This document shows, piece by piece, positions 33,955 through 46,100 of a stretch of DNA of 64,000 bases. Under the pieces are notes generated by a model. It was not told the origin of the DNA and searched no databases. It saw only the letters and a program-made list of their open reading frames with translations. How positions within the stretch are numbered: the stretch's first letter is position 1; each line of letters starts with the position of its first letter. Origin of the DNA: Odontesthes bonariensis (taxonomy: Eukaryota > Chordata > Actinopteri > Atheriniformes > Atherinopsidae); contig NC_134511.1 in assembly GCF_027942865.1 (NCBI RefSeq), forward strand, positions 2,030,567-2,094,566. The letters run 5' to 3'. The position numbers were made by a program, and so were the translations under genes.

Positions 33955-35147
33955 CAGAGGTCGCGTTAACCGACAATTGTCCGTCATTGACGGATTTTTT
34001 TCAGCTATGACGGAAAAAATTGAAGGCCGTCCGTCATTTTGACGGATTTGACCATTACCATTACCAATAATAAAAAAATAACAATAAAACACACAATTGA
34101 AATCATAGGCAAGTTATGACATTTTTCTTACTCTACATAAGTTTCATTGCCGTCACCAACTTTCAATCTGAGCCGCAGCTTTGGTGTTCAGTGGGCCGAT
34201 TAGCCAGCTGCGCGAGGGTGTTCTGATAGCCGCCCGTCTGTAACTTTGACCACAGCCATGTGCTTTGACAGATGATGAATCATAAAAGTAGCCTACCGGT
34301 AACCTCACGCCCGACCTGGTGGTGGCGAGCTCGTGCATATTAAAGCAATACTATGTAACATTTCTACCTTAAAATGAAAGGGTCGGGAAATCCCACGTTC
34401 AGAGGCTCTTGCCGGCTTCTTATCGTTTCATTGGGAGACGTGTTTCCCGACTTCAGAGCTTTGGCTGAAGTGGCGCTGGTCATTCCAGTCTCCAGCGTCG
34501 CAGCTGAGCGTGGGTTCAGCCTTCAGAATAAAATTGAAACCTCAATGAGAAGTCGCCTGTCGGAGGCAAGGACGCAAAATTTAATGACAATCGCCTCGGC
34601 AGCAGTCTCAATTGATGCGTTCAATTTCACACAAGCGAGCTCCCTATTCAAATCAATGCGGGCCGGAAGGAAGGTTTGAGCTACAACAGTAGCAGATTGC
34701 AGATTACCACTGCAACCATTCTAAGTGGACTGTTCATATTTCACTTCAATTGTTCTAAGTGGACTGTTCGTATTTTCACTACAATTTTCTTCGTTCGACT
34801 ACGTTATAAAATAACATGTTCATATGCCCAACAGCCGCAATGTTTTTAGCAGCGAAAAAAACGAGTTCACAAGTGACCGAACGTCAATCTCTGAAGAAAT
34901 GCATCAATAAAAAAAATATTAGATAATACACACTTGTTCTGTGAATTATTTTTTAAATGAAAATAAGTCAATAAAACACGAGTTATTATTATAAGCATTA
35001 GGATATAGCCTGTATATTAGCCTACCATTTAAAAGCCTGTATATTACCATTTAAAAAAAAAAGACGGATAATAATGGACAATGACAGAATTTTTACGACC
35101 CTGTCCGTCAAAATGACGGACAGTGAAAAAGTCTAGCGCAACCACTG
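33955..35147 (+). mobile_element. hAT element with transposase C-terminal remnant
   Basis: Ends CAGAGGTCGCG and CGCAACCACTG. Both sides are flanked by the same 8 bases, CTTTGGCG (33947-33954 and 35148-35155). A subterminal motif with TCCGTCA and TGACGGA is repeated near both ends and probably binds transposase. Frame 34374-34679 encodes the hAT dimerisation domain: LAEVALVIPVSSVAAERGFS, then NLMTIAS. The catalytic part is missing, so the copy is internally deleted. Confidence 0.9.
34374..34679 (+). pseudogene. hAT transposase C-terminal (dimerisation) fragment
   Basis: About 101 codons containing the signature VSSVAAERGFS of hAT transposases and ending in a stop at TGA 34677-34679. The upstream catalytic domain and BED finger are absent between the left end at 33955 and this frame. 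I call it a relic of the element, not a host gene. Confidence 0.8.
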
Positions 35148-35234
35148 CTTTGGCGGTATATTCATTTATTTAAATATTAATTCTCCCAATTATAGATACT
35201 GGTAGTGACATCCATCTATCGATTGATTCATTAA

Positions 35235-36070
35235 TTTCCATCATCAAAGGTTCATAATTAGCTTCAACAATGTTTTCCAATCTTGGCAAAATCTGTACCC
35301 CCAAATATTTAAACTGATCCTGATGTCGTTTAACACTTTGACCAGAGCTGTTTCAGTGCTGTGATGACGTCTGAAGCCTGATTGAAAGTTATCAAGACTT
35401 CCACTTTCATTCAGAAAGTCGTTGAGCTGGTTAAATACAACTTTCTCAATAATCTTGGATATAAAAGAGAGATTAGAGACAGGTCTGTAGTTGTTCATCA
35501 TAGAGGCATCTAGAGTTCTCTTCTTTAGGAGCGGCTTAATGGCAGCTGTCTTTAGTGACTTGGGAAAAATGCCTGATGCCAGTGAGCTGTTAACTATTCG
35601 TAGGAGATCACTTTCTACTGAGGTAAAAACAGTTTTTTAAAAAGTCGGATGGTATTATGTCCAGAGAACAAGTTGTTGATTTCAGATGCCGAACTGTTTC
35701 CTCTAGGATTTTTAAATCTACAGTATTAAATTGGGACATAGAGTCAGAGTTATTTCTAGATTTTAGACACAGATTAGTTTTCTTGTTTGTCTGTCTTGCA
35801 TGAATGTTTTGTCTAATTGTTTTGATTTTTTTGGCTAAAAAAGTTGGCAAATTCGTTGCATTTCCCTGTGGAGAGGAGGTCTGGGTTTTACTGTTTAGGA
35901 GGATTTGTGAGTTTTTCAACCAAAGCAAACAGAGTTCGAGAATTGTTGACATTCTTATTAATGATTTCAGATAAATGCAGCTGTCTGGCCTTGCACAGCT
36001 CATTGTTATAACTACGCAGGCTTTCTTTGTACAGCTCATAGTGAATCTCAATAAACCCAACACCCAGTTT
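35235..36070 (-). mobile_element. L2-like LINE fragment (reverse transcriptase start)
   Basis: On -, the lower part reads NNYRPVSNLSFISKIIEKVV and FQSGFRRHHSTETALVKVLN, the first motifs of an L2/CR1-clade reverse transcriptase. The upper part has the linker between endonuclease and RT (SSPQGNATNLPTFLAKK). Stops and frameshifts separate the pieces and the 3' half is missing. Confidence 0.8.
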
Positions 36071-36620
36071 ATAATGAGTAATTTGGATAAATGTGTGGTA
36101 GTTTCTATGGAATAAACCATGAATCAGGGCTGCAAACTGACCAGTTATCCATTTCCATTTAATTACATATTAATTACTTCTTAATTACATAGCAATACTA
36201 CAATAAACCCAACACCCAGTGTTATGAGTACTTTGGAAAAATGTGTGGTAGTTTCTATGGAATAAACCATGAACCAGGGCTGCAAACTGACCAGTTATCC
36301 GTTTACATATTAATTGCATAGTACTTGCATACTAATTGCATACTAATTATACTAATTGCATGGTACTTGCATAGTAGAATAGGATAGATTTTTATTTTAT
36401 TTTTACTTGTCTGTATGCTGCTACTGCGAAGTAATTTTACGGCCAGGATGAATAAAATACTTCTATTCTAGTACTTGCATAGTACTTGCATAGTACTTGC
36501 ATAGTATTTACATAGTAATACTACAATAAACCCAACACCCAGTGTTATGAGTAATTTGGAAAAATGTGTAGTAGTTTCTATGCAATATTCATGAATCAGG
36601 GCTGCAAAGTGATGAAATAC
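36045..36620. repeat. Three copies of a roughly 100-bp repeat plus TACTTGCATAG short repeats
   Basis: The string CAATAAACCCAACACCCAGT starts three related stretches at about 36050, 36200 and 36525; the first two continue into CAGGGCTGCAAACTGACCAG. Between copies 2 and 3 are many TACTTGCATAG-like repeats (36320-36505). Origin unknown. Confidence 0.75.
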
Positions 36621-36783
36621 TGTGACCACATAAATATCGGGGTACCTAATCAGCCATGGCACCTCGTGTCAATCAGCTCCGGTGTTCTGGCTCATCAGTT
36701 AATGATCAGGTCACACTTCCACATATCTCCACATCTGCTCCTTTCCTCCTGTACTGATGTTAATGATGCTGCTTCTCCTGCAG

Positions 36784-37138
36784 TTTAAAGGAGAAAAGTA
36801 ACAGCTGTTCAACAGTCCTGATGGATTTCTGTCAAACCTGTCGGATCTTCACAGAGTAAAGATGACAACACCTAAAGAGATCCTCCTGCAGACTCTGGAG
36901 GATTTGAATAATGAAGAGTTTGAAAAATTTAAGTGGCTCATGTGCCAGAGGGGCGTCCTCAAAGACTTCCCGGCGATCCCAAAGAGTCGGCTGGACAAGG
37001 CGAACCGGATGCACACGGTGGATCTGATGTTCCCGACCTACTGTATAAACACTATTAAGGTCACTAAGATGCTGCTGGTGAAGGTGCCGAACAACGATCT
37101 GGCTGAAAGACCTCCAGAGAACATGTTAGAGACTTCAG
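36784..37138 (+). CDS. NLR gene 2 pyrin-domain exon with start codon
   Basis: The acceptor TTCTCCTGCAG ends at 36783; 78 untranslated bases precede the ATG at 36862. The 92 codons show a pyrin fold signature: [20 protein letters not shown], then [20 protein letters not shown]. The donor GTAAGT at 37139 gives phase 1, matching the FISNA exon. PYD next to the start codon is the usual layout of fish NLRP/NLRC-like genes. Confidence 0.85.
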
Positions 37139-40100
37139 GTAAGTCTGTAAAACTGAATGTTGGATTGATATCAAAGAATTAAGCCATCGCTGAGACTGAC
37201 TGGATAACATGTGCTACAACAGCACTGTTTCATGTGAATCTGGTTTAATAAAACATGAATATAAGTAAACACAAGTTCCTGTTTTAGTTGTTCACGATGC
37301 ATAAAACTGTTTCTCTGTTCCAGAGAAGTCTTCTGCGAAGTGGCCTTAATGTGTTCGCTGAGCCCAAAGCCACCGTTTTTAATGTTCTGCATTAAGATTC
37401 AGATCAGATTTATTGCTCATTAACCCATCCAGGTCTGCACCTGTTGACACACTCATAGAGACAGATGCCAACCTGGAGCGGTGGGCAGCCATTCAGCGCC
37501 CGGGGAGCATGGGGGTACGGTGCCTTGCTCGAGGGCACCTCGGCCGTGACAAGGAGGTGGACTGACACCCCTCCAGCTGTCAGTTCAGTTCAGTTTAAGA
37601 GGCCTGGAACCTGGAACCTGCCAATCTTCCGGTTATTGGACGACCGACTCTAACCACTGAGCCACGGCAATCAGGATATATCGATATATAAATATCGGGG
37701 TACCTAAACAGGCATGGCACCCCATGTCATTACAGATGTGTCAATCATCTGTGATGATTTTATTTGGATAAATGTGTATCTCTTAACTTTGATCGATCAT
37801 AATGGTATTTGGATTTACACATCATTCTATCCAACCATCCTTCCTTCCTTCCTTCCTTCCTTCCTTCCTTCCTTCCTTCCTTCCTTCCTTCCTTCCTTCC
37901 ATCCATCCATCCATCCATCCTTCCTTCCTTCCATCCATCCACAATTCATTCCTTCCTTCCTTCCTTCCTTCCTTCCTTCCTTCCTTCCATCATCTTCTCC
38001 GGGGATCGGGTCGCGGTGGCAGCGGCTTGAGCAGAGAAACCCAGACGTCCCTGTCCCCGGCCACTTCCTCCAGCTCTTCTGGGGGTACCCCGAGGCGTTC
38101 CCAGGCCAGCCGAGAGACATAGTCTCTCCAACGTGTCCTGGTCTTCCCCGGGGCCTCCTTCCAGTGGGACGGGCCCGGAACACCTCACCAGGGAGGCGTC
38201 CTAACCAGATGCCCCAGGAGGCATCCTAACCAGATGCCCCAGTAGGCATCCTAACCAGATGCCCGAGCCACCTCATCTGACTCCTCTGGATGCGGAGGAG
38301 CAGCGGTTCTACTCCGAGCCCCTCCCGGATGACCGAGCTTCTCACCCTATCTCTAAGGGAGAGCCCAGACACCCTGCGGAGGAAACTCATTTCGGCCGCT
38401 TGTATTCGCGATCTCGTTCTTTCGGTCACTACCCACAGCTCGTGACCATAGGTGAGGGTAGGATCTCGTTCTTTCGGTCACTACCCACAGCTCGTGACCA
38501 TAGGTGAGGGTAGGAACTCGTTCTTTCGGTCACTACCCACAGCTCGTGACCATAGGTGAGGGTAGGAACTCGTTCTTTCGGTCACTACCCACAGCTCGTG
38601 ACCATAGGTGAGGGTAGGAACTCGTTCTTTCGGTCACTACCCACAGCTCGTGACCATAGGTGAGGGTAGGAACATAGATTGACTGGTAAATCGAGAGCTT
38701 GGCCTTCTGGCTCAGCTCCTTCTTCACCACGACGGGCCGGTGCAGAGCCCGCATCACTGCAGACGCCGCACCGATCCGTCTGTCAACCTCCTGCTCCATT
38801 CGTCCCCCACTCTTGAACAAGACCCCGAGATACTTGAACTCTTCCACTTGGGGAAGGATCTCATTCCCGACCCGGAGAGGGCAGTTAACAACAGTCAACA
38901 ACAGTCAGAAACAGTTAACAGTCAACAACAGTCAGAAACAGTTAACAGTCAACAACAGTCAGAAACAGTTAACAGTCAACAACAGTCAGAAACAGTTAAC
39001 AGTCAACAACAGTCAGTAACAGTTAACAGTCAACAACAGTCAGAAACAGTTAACAGTCAACAACAGTCAGTAACAGTTAACAGTCAACAACAGTCAGAAA
39101 CAGTTAACAGTCAACAACAGTCAGTAACAGTTAACAGTCAACAACAGTCAGAAACAGTCAACAACAGTCAGAAACAGTCAACAACAGTCAGAAACAGTTA
39201 ACAGTCAGAAACAGTTAACAACAGTCAGAAATGGTTAACAGTCAACAACAGTCAGAAACAGTTAAAGGAAAACTCCGGGGCATTTGAAGTGCAATCCCAT
39301 TGCTAGAGGTTCTCTAGAAAAACTGCGTTCAAGTATTTAAAACATTACAACAATATTACTGGGCATGTATTGTTGTAATGTTTTAAATACTTGAACGCAG
39401 TTTTTCTAGAGAAGATAATTGTTTTGTATATGGGAGTATTCTCCATCGACTCTTTTGGGCTTTCACATGCGCGAGCCTACAACCAGCCGGTGAGTTACAT
39501 GCTGTTTATAAAGTTGTTTTGTAACGTCCCCATGCCAGTAATGTAAGAACCATGCATATGGGTTTGATGGTAAGGCTTGTGACTTTATTGTCGGATGGTT
39601 TATAAAGTGGTGTGACGTTTCTGCAGTGTGCAAGTTGTTGTTTTACGTGGAAGGGTTAGCAGTTGCCCCTTAGCCACCACGTATTAGCCTCGCATGACAG
39701 GCTGCGCAAACAGCGCAATCTCCACACAGGGAGCGCCGATTTGCACCAGCCTGTGTCCTACTGTCAGTATTTGACAACCTCTAGCAATGGGATTGCGCTT
39801 CAAATGCCCCGGAGTTCCCCTTTAACAGTTAACAGTCAACAACAGTCAGAAACAGTCAACAACAGTTAACAACAGTCAGAAACAGTTAACAACAGTCAGA
39901 AACAGTTAACAACAGTCAGAAACTGTCATCAACAGTCAGAAACAGTTAACAACAGTCAGAAACAGTTAACAACAGTCAGAAACAGTTAACAACAGTCAGA
40001 AACAGTTAACAACAGTCAGAAACTGTCAACAACAGTCAGAAACTGTTAACAACAGTCAGAAACTGTCAACAACAGTCAGAAACAGTTAACAACAGTCAGA

Positions 40101-43100
40101 AACAGTTAACAACAGTCAGAAACAGTTAACAACAGTCAGAAACTGTCAACAACAGTCAGAAACTGTCATCAACAGTCAGAAACAGTTAACAACAGTCAGA
40201 AACAGTTAACAACAGTCAGAAACAGTTAACAACAGTCAGAAACTGTCATCAACAGTCAGAAACAGTTAACAACAGTCAGAAACAGTTAACAACAGTCAGA
40301 AACAGTTAACAACAGTCAGAAACTGTCAACAACAGTCAGAAACAGTTAACAACAGTCAGAAACAGTTAACAACAGTCAGAAACTGTCATCAACAGTCAGA
40401 AACAGTCAACAACAGTCAGAAACAGTCAACAACAGTCAGAAACAGTCAACAACAGTCAGAAACAGTTAAGTCAACAACAGTCAACAACAGTTAAAAACAT
40501 TTAAAAACAGTTTTATGTTTTATGTAAATTCATTGTCATATTTCTGTTATTGTTTTCTGTTTTCATTCAGAGATCCTCAGTGGGTGTCAGGATAAATTTA
40601 AATCTGCTCTGAAGAAGAAGTTCCAGCGTGTGTTTGAGGGGATTCCTGACGAAGGAAAGGAAACCTCTCTGGATCAGATCTACACAGAGCTCTACATCAC
40701 AGAGGGAGGCACCGGAGAGGTCTGTGATGAACATGAGGTCAGACAGATTGAAGCAGCATCCAGGAAAGCAGGCAGAGCAGAAACATCCATCAGACAGGAA
40801 GACATCTTTAAAGGCCCACCTGGAAGAGATGAACCAATCAGAACAGTGATGACAAAGGGAGTGGCTGGCATTGGGAAAACAGTCTTAACACAGAAGTTCA
40901 CTCTGGACTGGGCTGAAGGCAAAGCCAACCAGGACATCCAGTTCCTGTTTCCATTCACTTTCAGAGAGCTGAATGTGCTGAAAGAGAGAAAGTTCAGCTT
41001 GGTGGAACTGGTTCATTACTTCTTTACTGAGACCGAAGAAGCAGGAATCTGCAGCTTTGAACAGTTCCAGGTCGTGTTCATCTTTGACGGTCTGGATGAG
41101 TGTCGACTTCCTCTGGACTTCCACAGCAAGGAGCCCCTGGCTGATGCTACAGAGCCCACCTCAGTGGATGTGCTGCTGACAAACCTCATCAGGGGGGAGC
41201 TGCTTCCCTCTGCTCGCCTCTGGATAACCACACGCCCCGCAGCAGCCAATCAGATCCCTTCTGGCTGTGTCGGCATGGTGACAGAGGTCAGAGGGTTCAC
41301 TGACCCACAGAAGGAGGAGTACTTCAGGAAGAGATTCAGAGATGAGGAGCAGGCCAGCAGGATCATCTCCCACATCCAGACATCCCGAAGCCTCCACATC
41401 ATGTGCCACATCCCAGTCTTCTGCTGGATCACTGCTACAGTTCTGGAGCACATGTTGACCACAGAGCAGAGAGCAGAGCTGCCCAAGACCCTGACCGAGA
41501 TGTACATCCACTTCCTGGTGGTTCAGACCAAAGTGAAGAAGGTCAAGTACGATGAAGGAGCCGGAAAGGATGCAGAAGATGTCCGGAGGACGATCGAGTC
41601 TCTGGGAAAACTGGCCTTTGAGCAGCTGCAGAAAGGAAACCTGATCTTCTACGAGTTCGACCTGAGAGAGTGCGGCATCGATAGAGACGCTTCGCTGTAC
41701 TCAGGAGTGTTCACGGAGATCTTTAAGGAGGAGAGGGGGCTGTACAGGAACACCGTTTACTGCTTCGTCCATCTGAGTGTTCAGGAGTTTCTGGCTGCAG
41801 TCTACATGATGCACTGCTACACCAACAGGAAGAAAAAGGTGCTGAGGAGCTTCCTGGGAGAAAAATACAGTTACTCATCTCTGGATGACTTCCTGAAGAA
41901 AGTCATGAAGAAATCCCTGGATAGTAAAAATGGCCACCTGGACCTGTTTGTCCGCTTCCTTCATGGCCTCTCTGTGGAGTCCAACCAGAGACTCTTAGCA
42001 GGCCTGCTGGGTCAGACACAGAACAGTCCAGAAACCATCCAGAGAGTCATCAACAACCTGAAGGAGATGAACGTGTTTAACTTTTCTCCTGACAGAAGCA
42101 TCAACATCTTCCACTGTCTGATGGAGATGAACGACGTCTCAGTTCATCAGGAGATCCAAGAGTTCCTGAAGTCAGAGAACAGATCAGAGGAGGAACTCTC
42201 TGAGATCCAGTGCTCAGCTCTGGCCTACATGCTGCAGATGTCAGAGGAGGTTCTGGATGAGTTGGACCTGCTGAAGTACAACACAACAGCTGAGGGACGA
42301 AGGAGGCTGATTCCAGCTGTGAGGAACTGCAGAAAGGCTGGGTGAGTTGATGTGTTCATTGACTTCATGAGTCAGAGTAGATTAGTAGTTTAGTTCCCTA
42401 AAAGCCGTTTCTGCACATGAACAGCAGAGATGTTCTGGAGAACCTGCAGACAGGTTCATCTGGACCTTTCCCACAGTTTCTGCTCACATGTGCTTCACAG
42501 CAGCAGACCTACTGTTGGAGACAGGAAGCCAGCATTAACCTGCTGTTTCCACTGTTTCCCATGTGGGCCGGCTTTATGCCCACATGGCCGGTCCCCAACA
42601 CAACCAGAAGCTAAGAAATCTGCCCACTTTTTCAGATCGGCACATACAGAGTGTTTCCATGGCAACCTGACTCACAGGAGAGCATCTTGGACAGATTGGG
42701 CCAGTTCCCAGCTCACTGGAAATGATGCAACAGAAATCTGTGGGAATATGTTTAAAGTTTTACTGAACTGGATCATTAAGAGCATTTGTCAGAATAAAAG
42801 TTTTTGTTGGTAAAATTGTGATGGTTGGATCAGCAGAAGGTTTTATAGGTGAGCGGCCTCAGTCGGGTCATTTCATTGTTGGCTGTTGGAGGGATTGATT
42901 GTGAAAGCTTTGGCTCAACAGTCTCTGCCGTCATATCTTTTACTTCATAATGTGCCGCACATTTTCAATGGGAGACAGGTGTGGACTGCAGGCGGGCCAG
43001 TTTAGTTCCTGCACTCTGCTCCTATGAAGCCACGCTGCCGGCACACCTGCAGAATGTGGCCTGGCATCGTCTTGCTGAAATAAGCAGGACGTCCCTGAAA

Positions 43101-46100
43101 AAGCCGTGTTGCTCCTGTTTGGAGCTTTCAGCATTAATGGCGCCCTCACAGATGTGCAGGTTACCTACGCCATGGGCACCAACACAGCCCCACACCATCA
43201 CAGATGCTGGCTTTGGAACTTTGCTCTGATAACAATCTGGATGCTCCTTTTCCTCTTTAGCCCGGAGGACACCACGTCCATGATTTCCACAAACGCTTTG
43301 AAATGTGGACTCAGACCACGGCACAGTACTGAATGCTACCAGCTTTTATAGCTGCAGATTAGAGATATTAAGACATCCATCTGCAGTGAAACGCAGACGC
43401 CATCATCTGAGAAGACGGCGTGAACTGTGGCCTTTGCACAGAATGTAAATATACGAGGGGAAAGCTCAAAGCGTACCGCCTGCAGTGTTGGAGCTGATGT
43501 CTCCGGAGACATAATGATGTTGCTCTGTGGCAGCTTTCAGAGCCCTGGAGAAGCTAACTGGTGCTTAGAAGCTTCTTAGAGTGGATTCTTCCTGTATATG
43601 GGTGTGAACAGTCCCAGCTGACAGAGGTTAGCAAAGAGATCGTCTTTCAGCTGTAAATGTTCACTAAGCTGAACTTTTTATAAAGATTCTGGAGTCAAAT
43701 GAAAGATGTAAGAGTGTAAAAATGGTTTTCTGAACAAAACATCCTTAATCTGACTTTGGGATCAGATCAAACATGTTTTCAGTCTGAATGTGACACCACA
43801 TTTCCTTCTTTATCTGCAGATTAGTGAAAATAATGAAGAAAAGTCCGTTTAAAGGAGCTCAGGTCTGAGAGACTGAAGAGATTAATGATGTCGTGTTAAA
43901 CACAGGAAGATGAGATGAGATCAATCACAGATGTGAAGAACAGATGTTCATCAGAGGACATTACATTCACATCACTGTTCAGTCAGAATATGAGTTCAGT
44001 TGGTGTTTATAGTGCAGATTGTCTGATTTTAGTAGAACTGACTTTACGTTTTCTCTCATCACAGACTTCCTTATTGTTATATCTCAGAGACTGACTGTGA
44101 AGTTGTGGCCTCTGCTTTAAAGTCCAACCCCTCCCATCTGAAACAACTGGACCTGAGTGACAACTACCTGTCGGATCCAGCAGTGGAACATCTGTCTGCT
44201 GGCCTGGAAAGTCCAAACTGCAGACTGGAGACTCTGGGGTCAGTTCACTGCAGCTCTTTTACTTCTTCTGTTTTAGTTGAAATGATTTGGTGATGTGTGG
44301 AAATATCCAAACATTCAGTGTTTCCACATGTCTGAATGAATCCTCCCTTCCATCCTTTTCTCCTGCCAAAGCAATTCTTTCCTCACTTTCACACACTGAA
44401 GCAGAGCTGTTCCTTAGAAAAATCATCCTGGTAAAAAACATTTTTCTTCAGTCATAAAAGGAGAGAAAACACTTTAGATCAGAGGTAAAAATGGAGCAGC
44501 TGAAATGTAGCTTTGACTCACCTTTCTGGTCCATCTGAGAGATGTTTGATCAGTAAAGTTTGGAAAGCTGGATGCAGATTAAACTGCAACAAACTGACAG
44601 ATCTGCTGCTGCTGCTGCTCATTTGAACAGGACAAACGTGCAGAGTTCAGTCACTTTAACTCCAACGACTCAGTCTGCTTTGGGCTTCAGCCTCCACCCA
44701 GTAATTAGTGACAGACTGGAGGAAATGGCAAAGCGCTGACTCTGCACTTTATTTTAAACATGAAGGAGGAAAAATCACCAAAGTTGAGAGGATCACATGC
44801 TAAAAGAATCCATCACAAAGTGCAGAAACCAGAGAGGAATTCAGAATTACACCACAGAAGAAGAACATGCTGCACACACTCATCTCAGGACTTATTTCCC
44901 TTGCTGCTCCTTCCAAATGTTCATTCTTGCTTTACTAGTGGTTTAAATAATGTGGTAAAATAATTTAATCCTTTCCAAAGATGAGCAGCTTTCTGCAGAG
45001 TCCACACTGTGGACTGAAGACTCTGAGGTCAGACACCATGTTTTAGTTGTGTGTTCAGATTAATATGATGTGGAAGTTGTGCTGGTCTTCATGGTAAAGT
45101 CTGTGTTCTTCTTCTGGGCTTTAGTTGATGAAATGATGATCTATTAACCCATTTAGGCCGGGAAAGCATTGCTGCATTTCTACCTTTAAAGCCGGGGGCG
45201 CTGTTGCGTTATTCTACCTTTAAGGCCGGGAAAGCGTACACGTCTTTTTTCCTGTATAAGGGTTGTTTTGCACCAATTTTCTTCAGATACTTTTATTTTC
45301 TTACATTTCTCCATACTTGGCCTACCTGGGGTTGAAAGTCTCGATAAATGCGCAGCGTTTTAGCGGGCATACACCGGCTTTCAGAGAGTGACTCATATTT
45401 TGAACAACAAAAATATATATATACATAATTTATTTTAATATTTCAAGATCACAATAATCTTCCAATTTAGAACTACAATAAAAAAAAAGTTTTAAAAAAA
45501 AGAGCACAAATAAAATACACTTCAATTGGATCCTTTTTAAATGTATTTTCCCAAGCCAGGCGGAGCTGCAGCATCAGGATGAAAGTGTAGCAGAAAGCTG
45601 TGATTCTTACAAACTCAGTGTACCGAGTATAAAACGTAAACTCACTTTGAAGTAGTGCAGCAGGGCTCTGCAGGTGAGTTTTACTCCTCCAGTTTCTTTT
45701 TCCAGCAGATTTTCAGGTGACAGAAGTGCTGGGATGAGGTTAACCAGCATAACAGCCATGTTTTCTACATACAGGAAAAAAGACGTGTACGCTTTCCCGG
45801 CCTTAAAGGTAGAATAACGCAACAGCGCCCCCGGCTTTAAAGGTAGAAATGCGGCAATGCTTTCCCGTCCTAAATGGGTTAAATAATAAGAAAACAGTGA
45901 ATCTGTCAGACAGAAACTAATCTAGAATCACTGGCTGATGCTTCCAGAGCTCCAGAGTTGGTGAATATTTCCAGCAGCCCGTTAATCAGCTGATACTAAC
46001 AAACTCCCCTCCAACTCTGCTGGAAATGAACAATCTTTGACCTGGTTAGAAAACAGCTTTCATCACAGCAGCAGTTCTCTTCAGTCAGATTCATTCATGA

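Noticed and set aside
37760..38030. Frames with FLPSFLPS and GRKEGRKE repeats
   Set aside because: Products of the CCTT/CCAT tetranucleotide repeat.
38884..40495. Possible CRISPR-like array (regular repeats)
   Set aside because: Repeats are contiguous tandem units without unique spacers, and the host is eukaryotic.
45607..45822. 71-codon frame on - inside the TTAA element
   Set aside because: No transposase motif; it spans the inverted repeat and interior of a MITE.
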